Shown: positions 31,678 to 38,530 of the stretch, one piece after another
Position numbering within the stretch: the first letter of the stretch is position 1
How the letters are laid out: every line of letters begins with the position of its first letter
Assembly: GCA_024684375.1 (NCBI GenBank)
Contig: JAIKWZ010000012.1
Coordinates: forward strand, 1 to 38,530
Origin: Clostridiales bacterium
GTDB taxonomy: Bacteria > Bacillota > Clostridia > Christensenellales > Aristaeellaceae
DNA length: 38,530 bases
Reading direction: 5' to 3'
Notes under the pieces: model-generated
The model's input: only the letters and a program-made list of their open reading frames with translations
Told to the model about the DNA's origin: nothing
Databases searched by the model: none
Translations under genes and position numbers: made by a program

Positions 31678-32926
31678 GCTCATCGTCATCATCGCCTACG
31701 CGCTGCTTATCCTCCTGAGCGGCTTCTTTTCCGGCAGCGAGATCAGCTTCGCGCGCGCCAACAAGCGCCGCGTGGAAAAAGACGCGCAAAAAGGCGACAG
31801 ACGCGCCAAAAACGTCAAGTACATACAGGACAACTATACCCGCAGCCTGTCCACCATACTGGTGGGCAACGACCTGGTCAACATAGCGGCGTCTTCCGTG
31901 GCCACGATATTCTTCGTGAGCCTGCTGGGGCTCAAGTCCAGCGGCGAGTACTACGCCACGCTGGTGACTACGCTTTTGCTCATCACCTTCGGCGAGACCA
32001 TGCCCAAGATAATCGCCGCGGAAAGGGCGGACTCCCTTGCCCGCCGCGCCGCGGGCCCGCTTAAGGCGCTGATGCTGGTGTTCAAGCCCCTGGTAGTGGG
32101 TGTCGAAAAACTGGTAAAACTGCTTTCCCCCATCTGGACGCCCAAGGAAAAATCGCCCCAGACCACCACGGACGAGCTCAGGATAATCCTTGAGGACGCC
32201 GAGGAGCAGGGCGTGTTCACGGAGGAAGAGGGCGAGCTGATCGACAACGCCATCGAGTTTTCCGACACCATGGCCATGGAAGTCATGACGCCCCGTGTGG
32301 ACGTGGTATCTATAGACATCGAAAACCCACCTGAAGAGCTGAGCGCGGATATGATGCGTCACAGCCGCATACCCGTATACAGGGGCAGCATAGACAATAT
32401 CGTGGGCGTGCTGCCCACCAAGGCGTTTTTGAAGCACCGGCTGCTCAGCGACGACACGCCCTTTGAGGAACTGCTGGTGGACGTGATCTACGTACACAAG
32501 ACGCGCATGGTCTCCTCCATCATCCGCGAGTTCCGCCGCCGCCGGCTGCAAATGGCGGTGGTGCTGGACGAGTTCGGCGGCACTATGGGCATACTCACCA
32601 TGGAAGACATTATGGAAGAGATCGTGGGCGAGATCTTTGACGAGAGGGACGACGTGGAAGAGGAAATGGTGGAGATAAGCGACTCCACCTGGCAGTTCGA
32701 CGGCGGCATGAACGTATACGACATGTTCGGCGCGCTGGACTATACGCCCCCGCAGGATTTTTCCACCCACTACACCACCGTGGGCGGCTGGGTCACGGAA
32801 CTGCTGGACCGCTTCCCCCGCCGCGACGACAGGGTGACCTACGACCGCCTGACCATCACAGTGCTGGAGGCCGACCCCCACAGGGTGAACACCGTGAGGG
32901 TGGACCTGAAGCCCGAAGAAGAGTGA
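31667..32926 (+). CDS. CNNM/CorC-type transmembrane protein, full length
   Basis: The 419-residue paralogue of the preceding gene has DUF21 (LLSGFFSGSEISFARANKRR, ITFGETMPKIIAAERAD) with its membrane helices in residues 1-150. A CBS pair follows (MEVMTPRVDVVSIDI, HSRIPVYRGSIDNIVGVL, LDEFGGTMGILTMEDIMEEIVGEIFDE), and then a C-terminal CorC_HlyC domain of about 80 residues ending VRVDLKPEEE. Such proteins are often mislabelled hemolysins; ion efflux or its regulation is more likely. It begins inside the end of the previous gene, so the two are translationally coupled. Confidence 0.94.
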   Translation: MPAKLIVIIAYALLILLSGFFSGSEISFARANKRRVEKDAQKGDRRAKNVKYIQDNYTRSLSTILVGNDLVNIAASSVATIFFVSLLGLKSSGEYYATLVTTLLLITFGETMPKIIAAERADSLARRAAGPLKALMLVFKPLVVGVEKLVKLLSPIWTPKEKSPQTTTDELRIILEDAEEQGVFTEEEGELIDNAIEFSDTMAMEVMTPRVDVVSIDIENPPEELSADMMRHSRIPVYRGSIDNIVGVLPTKAFLKHRLLSDDTPFEELLVDVIYVHKTRMVSSIIREFRRRRLQMAVVLDEFGGTMGILTMEDIMEEIVGEIFDERDDVEEEMVEISDSTWQFDGGMNVYDMFGALDYTPPQDFSTHYTTVGGWVTELLDRFPRRDDRVTYDRLTITVLEADPHRVNTVRVDLKPEEE

Positions 32927-32948
32927 CGCAGGCTTTCCGCGCAATGCA

Positions 32949-32977
32949 AAGCCGCCGGCAGTAAAAGCCGGCGGCTT
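32949..32977 (+). terminator. Terminator after the CNNM/CorC pair
   Basis: AAGCCGCCGGC (32949-32959) and GCCGGCGGCTT (32967-32977) form a perfect 11-bp stem, followed by GTTTGT. Confidence 0.85.
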
Positions 32978-32988
32978 GTTTGTCGGGG

Positions 32989-33657
32989 TCAGTCCTCGGT
33001 GACCGGGTCGTCAAAAGCGGAGCGAGTGAGTATGCGCGTTTCGCTGAGGCCGTCCTTTTGAACGGTGAGGCGCATTAGACCGTCCTGCTGCAGCTCGATG
33101 CGGACGGACAGACCGTCGGCGGAGTAAGTCATCGCGCCGTTTTCAAAAGCGAGATCCGTCAGGATATACCCGAATGGGCCGCCCTTCAGTATGGCCTTGG
33201 TCTTTTCTATATATACCAGCGTATCATCGTCCGGATCTGAGGGCAGCACGAACCCGTTTGGCAGCGTGTAGGCGCTGATCCACAGGCCGTCGAAGAGGTC
33301 CGCGGTGGCTTCTGGCAGCGGGTCGGCGGCGGCGTATGTCTCCACCGGCTCGCGTATGAATCTCAGGCCTGCGTCGGTCCGGGTAAGCGCGGTGTCACTG
33401 AATGAGAGGGGAGTTCTTTCGTCCCCGTCCAGGTACACGAAGCCGTCGCGCAGCTCCCATGTGCCGGCCTTGCAGAACTCCGGCAGGGCGGGGAAGTCCA
33501 GCGTGTAGGTGCCGTCGGGCGACAGGGTGAGGGTGACGGCGGCGCCGCCCGCGTCGGCGTACCACACGCCGGCGGCGGGGTTTTCGGCCTCCTCAGCCGA
33601 AGTCGGCAGGGCCAGCATCACTGCGCAGGCCAGCAGCAGAACTATGTATCTTTTCAT
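32989..33657 (-). CDS. Secreted protein of unknown function, beta-rich repeat
   Basis: The 222-residue protein starts after AAAGGAG with a signal peptide (YIVLLLACAVMLALPTSAEEA). The mature part seems to hold two similar beta-rich units: GVWYADAGGAAVTLTLSPDGTY and, from about residue 122, DGLWISAYTLPNGFVL with YIEKTKAILKGG. It recalls lipocalin- or META-like barrels, but no family can be named. It lies 100 bp downstream of the 983-residue secreted protein gene on the same strand and could be co-transcribed. The gap contains an imperfectly placed GCGTTTA/TAAACGC inverted repeat. Confidence 0.75.
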   Translation of the reverse strand: MKRYIVLLLACAVMLALPTSAEEAENPAAGVWYADAGGAAVTLTLSPDGTYTLDFPALPEFCKAGTWELRDGFVYLDGDERTPLSFSDTALTRTDAGLRFIREPVETYAAADPLPEATADLFDGLWISAYTLPNGFVLPSDPDDDTLVYIEKTKAILKGGPFGYILTDLAFENGAMTYSADGLSVRIELQQDGLMRLTVQKDGLSETRILTRSAFDDPVTED

Positions 33658-33757
33658 GGTGTATACTCCTTTGCCGTATGCATATGCGCGTTTAGCGTTA
33701 TTTGCTTAAACGCCTGAAACTTGCCGGTATCCCCCGGTGGGCAGTATCCGCGGAAGA

Positions 33758-36709
33758 TCAGTCATCCATACTGACGGAATACGTTTCGCTCTGGTTCGAT
33801 TGCATTTTCACTTCTATTTTTATCTCTTTTCCGTTTTTGTCCGTCACCGTGAACACATAGGTGTAATGCCGGTACCAATACTCCATCTCACCGTAATTCC
33901 ACTTCTTTTTGTGCCTTGATACCCCGGTTAGGGTGTATTCCGCCCAGTTGTGGCCGTACGCGTCTGTGCGGATGTAACTGTCGACGTCAAAGCTTTCATA
34001 CTCAAACCGGTAATAATCACTGAAGCCGTGCCGTTGCCTGGCGCAGGTGATGGTGTACGGGGGCTTGCCGCCCTGCACGGACAGTTTTATCGTAGTGTCT
34101 TTGCCTACCTGATACCCGGAGCCGCTCAGGTCCGGCATCACCAGGTCCACCTCGTTGGAGAGCTTTTTAACGCCGGTGGTCACGTCCGTCACTTCGCAGC
34201 GGTACGTGCCCCCGCGGGACGTGGGCAGCTCAGGCCCGCTGGGCAGCGAGAGCCATGTGATGTACCTCCAGCCGTCCTCGTACTTTTTCTGCCAGTTGTA
34301 CCTCAGCGTATGCCCTTTGTTGGACCACGCTTCGCATTCAAGCACGGTGTAATAGTCTCCGTCCTTGTCAAATTCGAAATGCATGCCTTCCGGCTGCTTC
34401 GTTATGAGGAGCAGGGACCCGTCATACGTCACTTTGATGGGGGAGACCGTGGCGGTCACCTTCCTCGAGTCCGTTACGGTCAGGGACCAGGCAGTAAACG
34501 GTTCCGTGACGGCGAACCTGTCCATCCGCTCGGAGCTTCGGGGCTCTTGTGTCACATAAACGGCGTATTCTTTCTCAAAGGCGTCCGAACAGTCGATCTT
34601 TTTCCACTTGTACTCGAAAGGCCCGATTCCGCCTTCCACCTTCGCCTCCAGTATCACCTGCTCGCCCAGTTTGTAGATGCAGGCTTCTTCTGTGGCGGTG
34701 AGCTTGAGCCTGTTGTCCTTTACTTGCTGGTAGTCCGTCTCAACCGAGCGGCCGGCGGCGTCCTCGGCGCGGAGGGCGTACATGCCCGCTTCGGTCACGG
34801 TGAACTGTCCTGTTTCGGAATCAAGCTGTACGGAATCCGCTTTTATCCCGTCCTTGAAAAGCGTGAACGTTACGGGATACTGCAAAGGCTCGGATCCTCC
34901 GGCGACAGCCAGCACTGCTCGGGCTACACGGTCTGAGTAAATATTGGAGTCAATGCCCTTGAAGACGATGACCAGCGGCTCCTTGTATTCCTTAACGCGT
35001 GCGAACCTGCGCACGGCAGCGTTCATGGCGTCGGAGACTTCCACCGCGTAATAGCCCTGCGCCGAGAAGGGCACGTAAAGCGTGTCCGAGGTCTCGCCTT
35101 CGAGCGCCTCAAAGGAATGGTAGTAGCCGTCGTTGTTTTCGCAGGTGCCCCAGCGGTAACTGTAGGGGGGCACGCCGCCGCTGGCTTCCGCCTTGAGCTC
35201 AGCGGTCTCGCCTTCGTTTATCGCCGCGTCCCCAAGCTCCGTTACGGAGAGGGGCTCCGAGTCGTATACCGTGACGGTGTCGGAAACGATGCCTTCGTCT
35301 ATGCCGGCGTCGGTCACCATGCAGTAATACCTGCCCTGCTCGGACACGGAGAGCAGGCCGTAATCGGTCAGGTCCACGTAGCTGCCGTCCTCCTTGTACC
35401 AGGCGTACAGGTAGGTGCCGTTGTCGTAGGGCACGCCGTCCTTCACGCTGCAGCTGAGCAGCACGGAATCGCTGCCGTGGATGTTCTTGTTCTCCGGCTG
35501 CCGGTCAAAGTACATCTTCCAGCGGACGGGAGCCTTAAGGCTTTCTTCGCTCTTTCCGCTTTCGTCCGTCACGACGCAGTAGTACGCAAAGTCGCCCACG
35601 TTGGCTTCGCAGCTGTTGCCGTCCGCCGTAAGCGGGTGGTTCTTGTTGGCGAACCAGGTGATAAACCCGCCCCAGGAGCTGTCGCCTATGTATTCCCTGC
35701 GCCACTCGTATTTGTATTCCCCTTCGCCGCCCATGGCCTCCACCGTCATGTGCAGGGTCTCGCCGCTGCCGCGCAGTATGCTGCCGCCCTCGGGCTGGGT
35801 CATTATCATTAGGGGAAGGGGGTTGCTCATGGTGCTTATCGGCCCGCTGTTCCTTAATATGGACGGCAGGCTCCTGGCGGGCGTCTCTTCGGTGCGGGTG
35901 CCGCCGCAGCGGGCGCAGGTGTATACGGTCTCGCCCGGGTTCAGGTAGCCCGGCTCTTTGCTCATCACGCCCTCGTCCCACACGTGGCCGAGCGCGGGCA
36001 CGGTTTTTGTTTCCTTCTGCTTGCATACGCTGCAGCTGCGGGCCTGTTCGCCCGCCGTCTCGCACAGCGCGGCCTTCGTGTCCTTCCATTCGCCCCAGCT
36101 GTGCTTGCCGGTGGCGGCGACGGCCTCCGTCTTGCCTTTCGCGCCGCATACCTTGCATACCTGCCGGCGGGAACCGTCCGCGCCGCAGGTGGCCGCCTTC
36201 ACGCTCTGCCACTCCCAGGTATGCTTGCCCGTGGCTTTTACAGTCTCGGTCTTGCCCTTTGCTTTGCACACCTTGCAGACCTGCCGGCGGGAACCGTTTG
36301 CGCCGCAGGTGGCTGCCTTCACGGTCTGCCACTCCCAGGTATGCTTGCCCGTGGCTTTTACAGTGGCTGTGTCGCCCTTTGCTCCGCATACCTTGCAGAC
36401 CTGCTGGCGGGTGCCGTTCTTGGCGCAGGTGGCCGCCTTGGTAGTCTTCCACTCATATTCGTGGCCGGTAGCGGGAAGGGTCTCGCGGTACGTGTCGTCA
36501 CAGTCCACGCATACCCAGAGCTTGTACCCGCGTTTTGTGCAGGTGGGCTTCTGATAATCGCGCACGTGCCAGGTGTGATGCCCGTCGCTGGAAAAGGGGC
36601 TGGGGCACTGACTGTCCGGCGGATCCGCCTGCGCCGTAAGGCAGAACAGCGCCGCCAGCAGCAGCGCCAGCGGTACCAGCGCGAGCAGTCTTGACAAGGT
36701 TCGTTTCAT
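33758..36709 (-). CDS. 983-residue secreted protein with Cys-rich repeats and Ig-like segments
   Basis: The start follows AAAAGGAGGAG. A signal peptide (LLALVPLALLLAALFCLTAQA) is followed by six 40-residue repeats at about 41-280. Each has a GKHTWEW-type opening, one Cys, and a later CxxC (VCKVCGAKG), so each could form a small metal-binding or disulfide unit. From about residue 300 onward come several Ig-like segments with the pattern QPE-G, then LxxxxxGxxYxYxW, then a YxCxVTDxxG-type strand. No sortase motif or membrane anchor is seen at the C-terminus (YSVSMDD). This architecture suggests a surface or matrix adhesin-like protein; the binding partner is unknown. Confidence 0.85.
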   Translation of the reverse strand: MKRTLSRLLALVPLALLLAALFCLTAQADPPDSQCPSPFSSDGHHTWHVRDYQKPTCTKRGYKLWVCVDCDDTYRETLPATGHEYEWKTTKAATCAKNGTRQQVCKVCGAKGDTATVKATGKHTWEWQTVKAATCGANGSRRQVCKVCKAKGKTETVKATGKHTWEWQSVKAATCGADGSRRQVCKVCGAKGKTEAVAATGKHSWGEWKDTKAALCETAGEQARSCSVCKQKETKTVPALGHVWDEGVMSKEPGYLNPGETVYTCARCGGTRTEETPARSLPSILRNSGPISTMSNPLPLMIMTQPEGGSILRGSGETLHMTVEAMGGEGEYKYEWRREYIGDSSWGGFITWFANKNHPLTADGNSCEANVGDFAYYCVVTDESGKSEESLKAPVRWKMYFDRQPENKNIHGSDSVLLSCSVKDGVPYDNGTYLYAWYKEDGSYVDLTDYGLLSVSEQGRYYCMVTDAGIDEGIVSDTVTVYDSEPLSVTELGDAAINEGETAELKAEASGGVPPYSYRWGTCENNDGYYHSFEALEGETSDTLYVPFSAQGYYAVEVSDAMNAAVRRFARVKEYKEPLVIVFKGIDSNIYSDRVARAVLAVAGGSEPLQYPVTFTLFKDGIKADSVQLDSETGQFTVTEAGMYALRAEDAAGRSVETDYQQVKDNRLKLTATEEACIYKLGEQVILEAKVEGGIGPFEYKWKKIDCSDAFEKEYAVYVTQEPRSSERMDRFAVTEPFTAWSLTVTDSRKVTATVSPIKVTYDGSLLLITKQPEGMHFEFDKDGDYYTVLECEAWSNKGHTLRYNWQKKYEDGWRYITWLSLPSGPELPTSRGGTYRCEVTDVTTGVKKLSNEVDLVMPDLSGSGYQVGKDTTIKLSVQGGKPPYTITCARQRHGFSDYYRFEYESFDVDSYIRTDAYGHNWAEYTLTGVSRHKKKWNYGEMEYWYRHYTYVFTVTDKNGKEIKIEVKMQSNQSETYSVSMDD
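35870..36589 (-). repeat. Six 120-bp coding repeats (40-residue Cys-rich units)
   Basis: Units correspond to residues 41-80, 81-120, 121-160, 161-200, 201-240 and 241-280 of the 983-residue protein. The central three (36110-36469) are nearly identical at both DNA and protein level; the outer units are diverged. This indicates recent expansion in the middle of the array, and the array length may vary between strains. Confidence 0.85.
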
Positions 36710-36742
36710 GAAAGTCTCCTCCTTTTCGGCCCGGGTATATGC

Positions 36743-36898
36743 TTATTTGCCTGCAGCGGTTTTGAGTATCAAAAAGGCGCACCCCGCCCGCAAAGGGCAG
36801 AGCGCGCCTGAAGCGCCGGTGAAAGCACGCGAGGGAAGACCGTGTTTCTTTCCGCGGCGAAGTGAAATGCGGATCGTATCAATGCTTTCCCGTGCCAC
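36743..36898 (-). CDS. Possible short leader ORF in the 5' region of the 983-residue gene
   Basis: A GTG at 36898-36896 lies 10 bases after AAGGAGG (36915-36909) and opens a 51-codon frame ending TAA at 36745-36743. The translation begins VARESIDTIRISLRRG and contains two Cys (LCPLRAGC). The frame runs through the terminator hairpin at 36771-36808, as a leader peptide in an attenuator might. The composition is not clearly protein-like and I recognise no family, so this may be chance. Confidence 0.25.
   Translation of the reverse strand: MARESIDTIRISLRRGKKHGLPSRAFTGASGALCPLRAGCAFLILKTAAGK
36771..36808 (-). terminator. Strong terminator inside the leader of the 983-residue gene
   Basis: On the minus strand a 14-bp stem (GGCGCGCTCTGCCC from 36808, partner GGGCGGGGTGCGCC ending 36776, three G-U pairs) with the loop TTTGC is followed by TTTTT. 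It lies between a perfect promoter and the coding start, so it ends either a small RNA or an attenuated leader. Confidence 0.85.
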
Positions 36899-36950
36899 GG
36901 GCTGAGGGCCTCCTTCTCAGCGTATTCGCGCAGTGGAATATTATCTCTTT
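36771..36950 (-). ncRNA. Structured small RNA or riboswitch-like leader, unassigned
   Basis: About 180 nt run from the expected start site to the terminator. Predicted helices by eye are GCTGAG/CTCAGC (36921-36916 with 36906-36901), whose loop carries AAGGAGG; a long-range helix GCACG-GGAA (36895-36887) with TTCC and CGTGC (36837-36834 and 36829-36825); and, inside it, TCCGC/GCGGA (36873-36869 with 36855-36851). I looked for the hallmarks of common riboswitches, T-box, 6S, SRP and tmRNA and saw none. The alternative is an unstructured leader with a plain terminator. Confidence 0.5.
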
Positions 36951-36957
36951 GTAAACC

Positions 36958-36986
36958 ATTATATTATTATATGAAGGCCCTGTCAA
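36958..36986 (-). promoter_or_regulatory. Perfect consensus promoter upstream of the structured leader
   Basis: On the minus strand TTGACA (36986-36981) and TATAAT (36963-36958) are exact, with a 17-bp spacer. It lies 249 bp upstream of the 983-residue gene's ATG and just after the stop of the small membrane protein gene. Confidence 0.92.
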
Positions 36987-37041
36987 TCGCGCCGCGGCCG
37001 GTTTTTGAAAAGCCGCCCGCAGGGCGGGGAAGGAAAATCCG

Positions 37042-37452
37042 CTACAGTACCAGCCCCAGCGCCAGCAGCGCTACAGCGAGCACAGCGTCGGTTATCAGCA
37101 CGGTCAGCGCCTGCTCGTCCCTGTCCAGGTCGTCAAAGGTGGTGATGGGTGTATCCACATCGTCTATCATATCCCGCCGGATAAAGGGCGGGTCTTTCTT
37201 TTTCATGCGCGGGAGCTTGAGCTGCGGGATGTCCACCCCGTCCAGCCTTAAGTACGCCAGAAACGCCGCCAGCACGAACACCGCCCCCAGCACGGAGCAC
37301 AAAGCAGAGGCTTTGGGAGCGTTTTTGCCCATAAAAAACTGCGCCAGCTTGATCACCAGCAGCGAAAGCACCCCGCGAGTGAACAGCTTGTATATCAGCG
37401 GGCGGACGAGTTCCCCGCTCCAGATCTCCTTTATGCGTTTTTTAAGCGCCAT
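37042..37452 (-). CDS. Small membrane protein of unknown function
   Basis: The start is ATG 37452 (MALKKRIKEIWSG), eight bases after GAGG; a GTG at 37461 overlaps that site. The product of about 136 residues has hydrophobic segments near residues 27-40, 50-67 and at the very C-terminus (ALTVLITDAVLAVALLALGLVL). A charged middle section (MKKKDPPFIRRDMIDDVDTP) lies between them. No family is recognised. Its stop codon lies some 56 bp before the promoter of the structured leader, and no separate terminator is seen for it. Confidence 0.7.
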   Translation of the reverse strand: MALKKRIKEIWSGELVRPLIYKLFTRGVLSLLVIKLAQFFMGKNAPKASALCSVLGAVFVLAAFLAYLRLDGVDIPQLKLPRMKKKDPPFIRRDMIDDVDTPITTFDDLDRDEQALTVLITDAVLAVALLALGLVL

Positions 37453-37650
37453 TCGTTTCACCTCGCTTGTCTTAACAAAGCAATACTATACATAAACAAT
37501 GCAAAAAATACAATATGTAAAAAGCATTATTTTTGCGTAAAACGGTTTAACCGAATGCGAATTATTCAAAAATGCGCTTTGTTTTGCCTGAATTGGAGGA
37601 TAAACTGCAACTCTACACAAAATATATCTTCAAATTTATCAAAAAACCCC

Positions 37651-37679
37651 TTGACGAATTGGGTGTGCTGCTGTATAAT
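37651..37679 (+). promoter_or_regulatory. Promoter of the oligopeptide-binding protein gene
   Basis: TTGACG (37651-37656) and TATAAT (37674-37679) with a 17-bp spacer lie 56 bp upstream of the ATG. The AT-rich gap 37462-37650 holds no gene that I can support. Confidence 0.88.
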
Positions 37680-37735
37680 GCCTCCCATCATCATTGTAAA
37701 TAATCGTGATGAATTTGAATTTGGAGGAGCTTAAC

Positions 37736-38530
37736 ATGAAGAAAATGCTGAGCATCGTCCTCGCACTGGTCATGGCGCTGTCCGTGTTCGCCGTTGCGAA
37801 CGCCGACCCCATCACCAACTACGTGGACTACCAGACCCAGGCCAACGAAGTTGAGTACTGGTGCATCCAGCACTCCCAGGGCGCTGTCGACCTGAACGTT
37901 CTGTGCAACTGCATCGACGGTCTGCTGACCAACAACGCCAACGGCGAACTGATCGGCTGCGTCGCCACCAACTGGTCTACCGAAGACGGTTCCGTGTGGA
38001 CCTTCAAACTTCGCGACAACGTGAAGTGGGTCGACTGCGAAGGCGAGTACATGGCTGACCTCACCAGCGCCGACTTCCTGTACGGCCTTGAGTTCGTTCT
38101 GAACTATCACAAGAACGAAGCCGCCAACACTTCCATGCCTATCGAGATGATCAAGGGCGCCGGTGACTACTATGAGTACACCAAGGCCCTGCCCGCCGAG
38201 GAAGCCATGGCTCTGGGCATCGACAAGCTGGTCGAAATGGTCGGCATCGCCGCTCCCGACGACTACACCGTCGTGTACACCCTGGTCGCGCCTCTGGGCT
38301 ACTTCCCCACCGTGGCCACCTATTCCTGCCTGAGCCCCATCAGCCCCGCGCTGCTGGAGGAGATCGGCGCCGACGGCTACCGCAATGTTACTTATGATAC
38401 ACTGTGGTACAACGGCCCCTACTACGTAAGCGAGTTCATCGATCGTTCCTACAAGATCCTGACCGCCAACCCCCTGTACTACAATCCCGACGACGAGCTG
38501 TTCGAGACCGTTAAGGTCCAGATGGTCGAG
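37736..38530 (+). CDS. Oligopeptide ABC transporter substrate-binding protein, partial (cut by window edge)
   Basis: ATG 37736 follows GGAGGAGC and the frame stays open for 265 codons to the window end. The signal peptide is MLSIVLALVMALSVFAVANA, without an obvious lipobox Cys. The mature part matches family-5 solute-binding proteins of the OppA/DppA type: LNVLCNCIDGLLTNNANGEL, ATNWSTEDGSVWTFKLRDNVKWVDCEG, TSADFLYGLEFVLN, YTVVYTLVAPLGYFPTVATYS, and YNGPYYVSEFIDRSYKILTANPLYYN. Full members run to about 530-600 residues, so roughly half is missing. Permease genes probably follow outside the window. Confidence 0.93.
   Translation, partial: MKKMLSIVLALVMALSVFAVANADPITNYVDYQTQANEVEYWCIQHSQGAVDLNVLCNCIDGLLTNNANGELIGCVATNWSTEDGSVWTFKLRDNVKWVDCEGEYMADLTSADFLYGLEFVLNYHKNEAANTSMPIEMIKGAGDYYEYTKALPAEEAMALGIDKLVEMVGIAAPDDYTVVYTLVAPLGYFPTVATYSCLSPISPALLEEIGADGYRNVTYDTLWYNGPYYVSEFIDRSYKILTANPLYYNPDDELFETVKVQMVE

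Noticed and set aside
36743..36950. 6S RNA, SRP RNA, tmRNA, T-box or a common riboswitch
   Set aside because: None of the conserved core motifs of these classes was seen in the leader, so it is left unassigned.

Overview
The window looks like a chromosomal piece of a GC-rich Clostridia-type Firmicute, possibly a gut or rumen lineage. The reasons are strong AGGAGG-type ribosome binding sites, near-consensus sigma-A promoters with 17-18 bp spacers, a CggR-led glycolytic operon, LplB/YtcP-type sugar permeases, and many GC-rich genes of ordinary Firmicute families. No 16S rRNA or other decisive marker is present, so genus and species cannot be named.

Left part, about 1-7070: an AT-richer accessory segment. 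It opens with the 3' half of a tRNA-Arg(CCT) gene at 292-338 that has no matching 5' half, the usual footprint of a tyrosine-recombinase attachment site. Arrays of the octamer TTGCTAAT lie on both sides of it. A hairpin-plus-octamer module at 357-466 recurs in diverged form at 6061-6171 (46 of 62 aligned bases identical over the octamer part). Between the two copies lie a decayed DUF4143-type ATPase, an AraC-family regulator, and a sugar importer without an ATPase (binding lipoprotein plus two permeases). After the second copy comes mobile-element debris and a small HTH/double-zinc-ribbon protein. The segment ends inside a GNAT acetyltransferase gene whose last part appears to be replaced at about 7070.

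Middle, 7037-30000: GC-rich backbone. A minus-strand operon (Gfo/Idh/MocA oxidoreductase, APH(3')-like phosphotransferase, metallophosphoesterase, truncated GNAT) is followed by a separate GNAT gene and then by cggR-pgk-tpiA-gpmI on the plus strand. The gapA gene that normally follows cggR is missing here. Next come a phosphodiester glycosidase and a divergent Lgt-like membrane protein (minus), an alpha/beta hydrolase (plus), an ABC exporter (minus), a 774-residue secreted orphan, asnA, a toroid-like protein, the ychF GTPase gene, a UPF0489 protein, tRNA-Gln and tRNA-Glu behind a perfect promoter, surE and a small membrane protein.

Right part, 30000-38530: a DtxR-family regulator with an iron-type metal site, two overlapping CNNM/CorC-type genes, two secreted proteins (one of 983 residues with six 40-residue Cys-rich repeats and Ig-like segments), a structured leader or small-RNA candidate with perfect promoter and terminator in front of the large one, a small membrane protein, and the start of an oligopeptide-binding protein gene cut by the window edge.

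The most interesting leads are the composite attachment-site architecture on the left, the structured 180-nt transcript upstream of the 983-residue protein, the Lgt-like protein that lacks the family's signature residues, and the gapA-less cggR operon.
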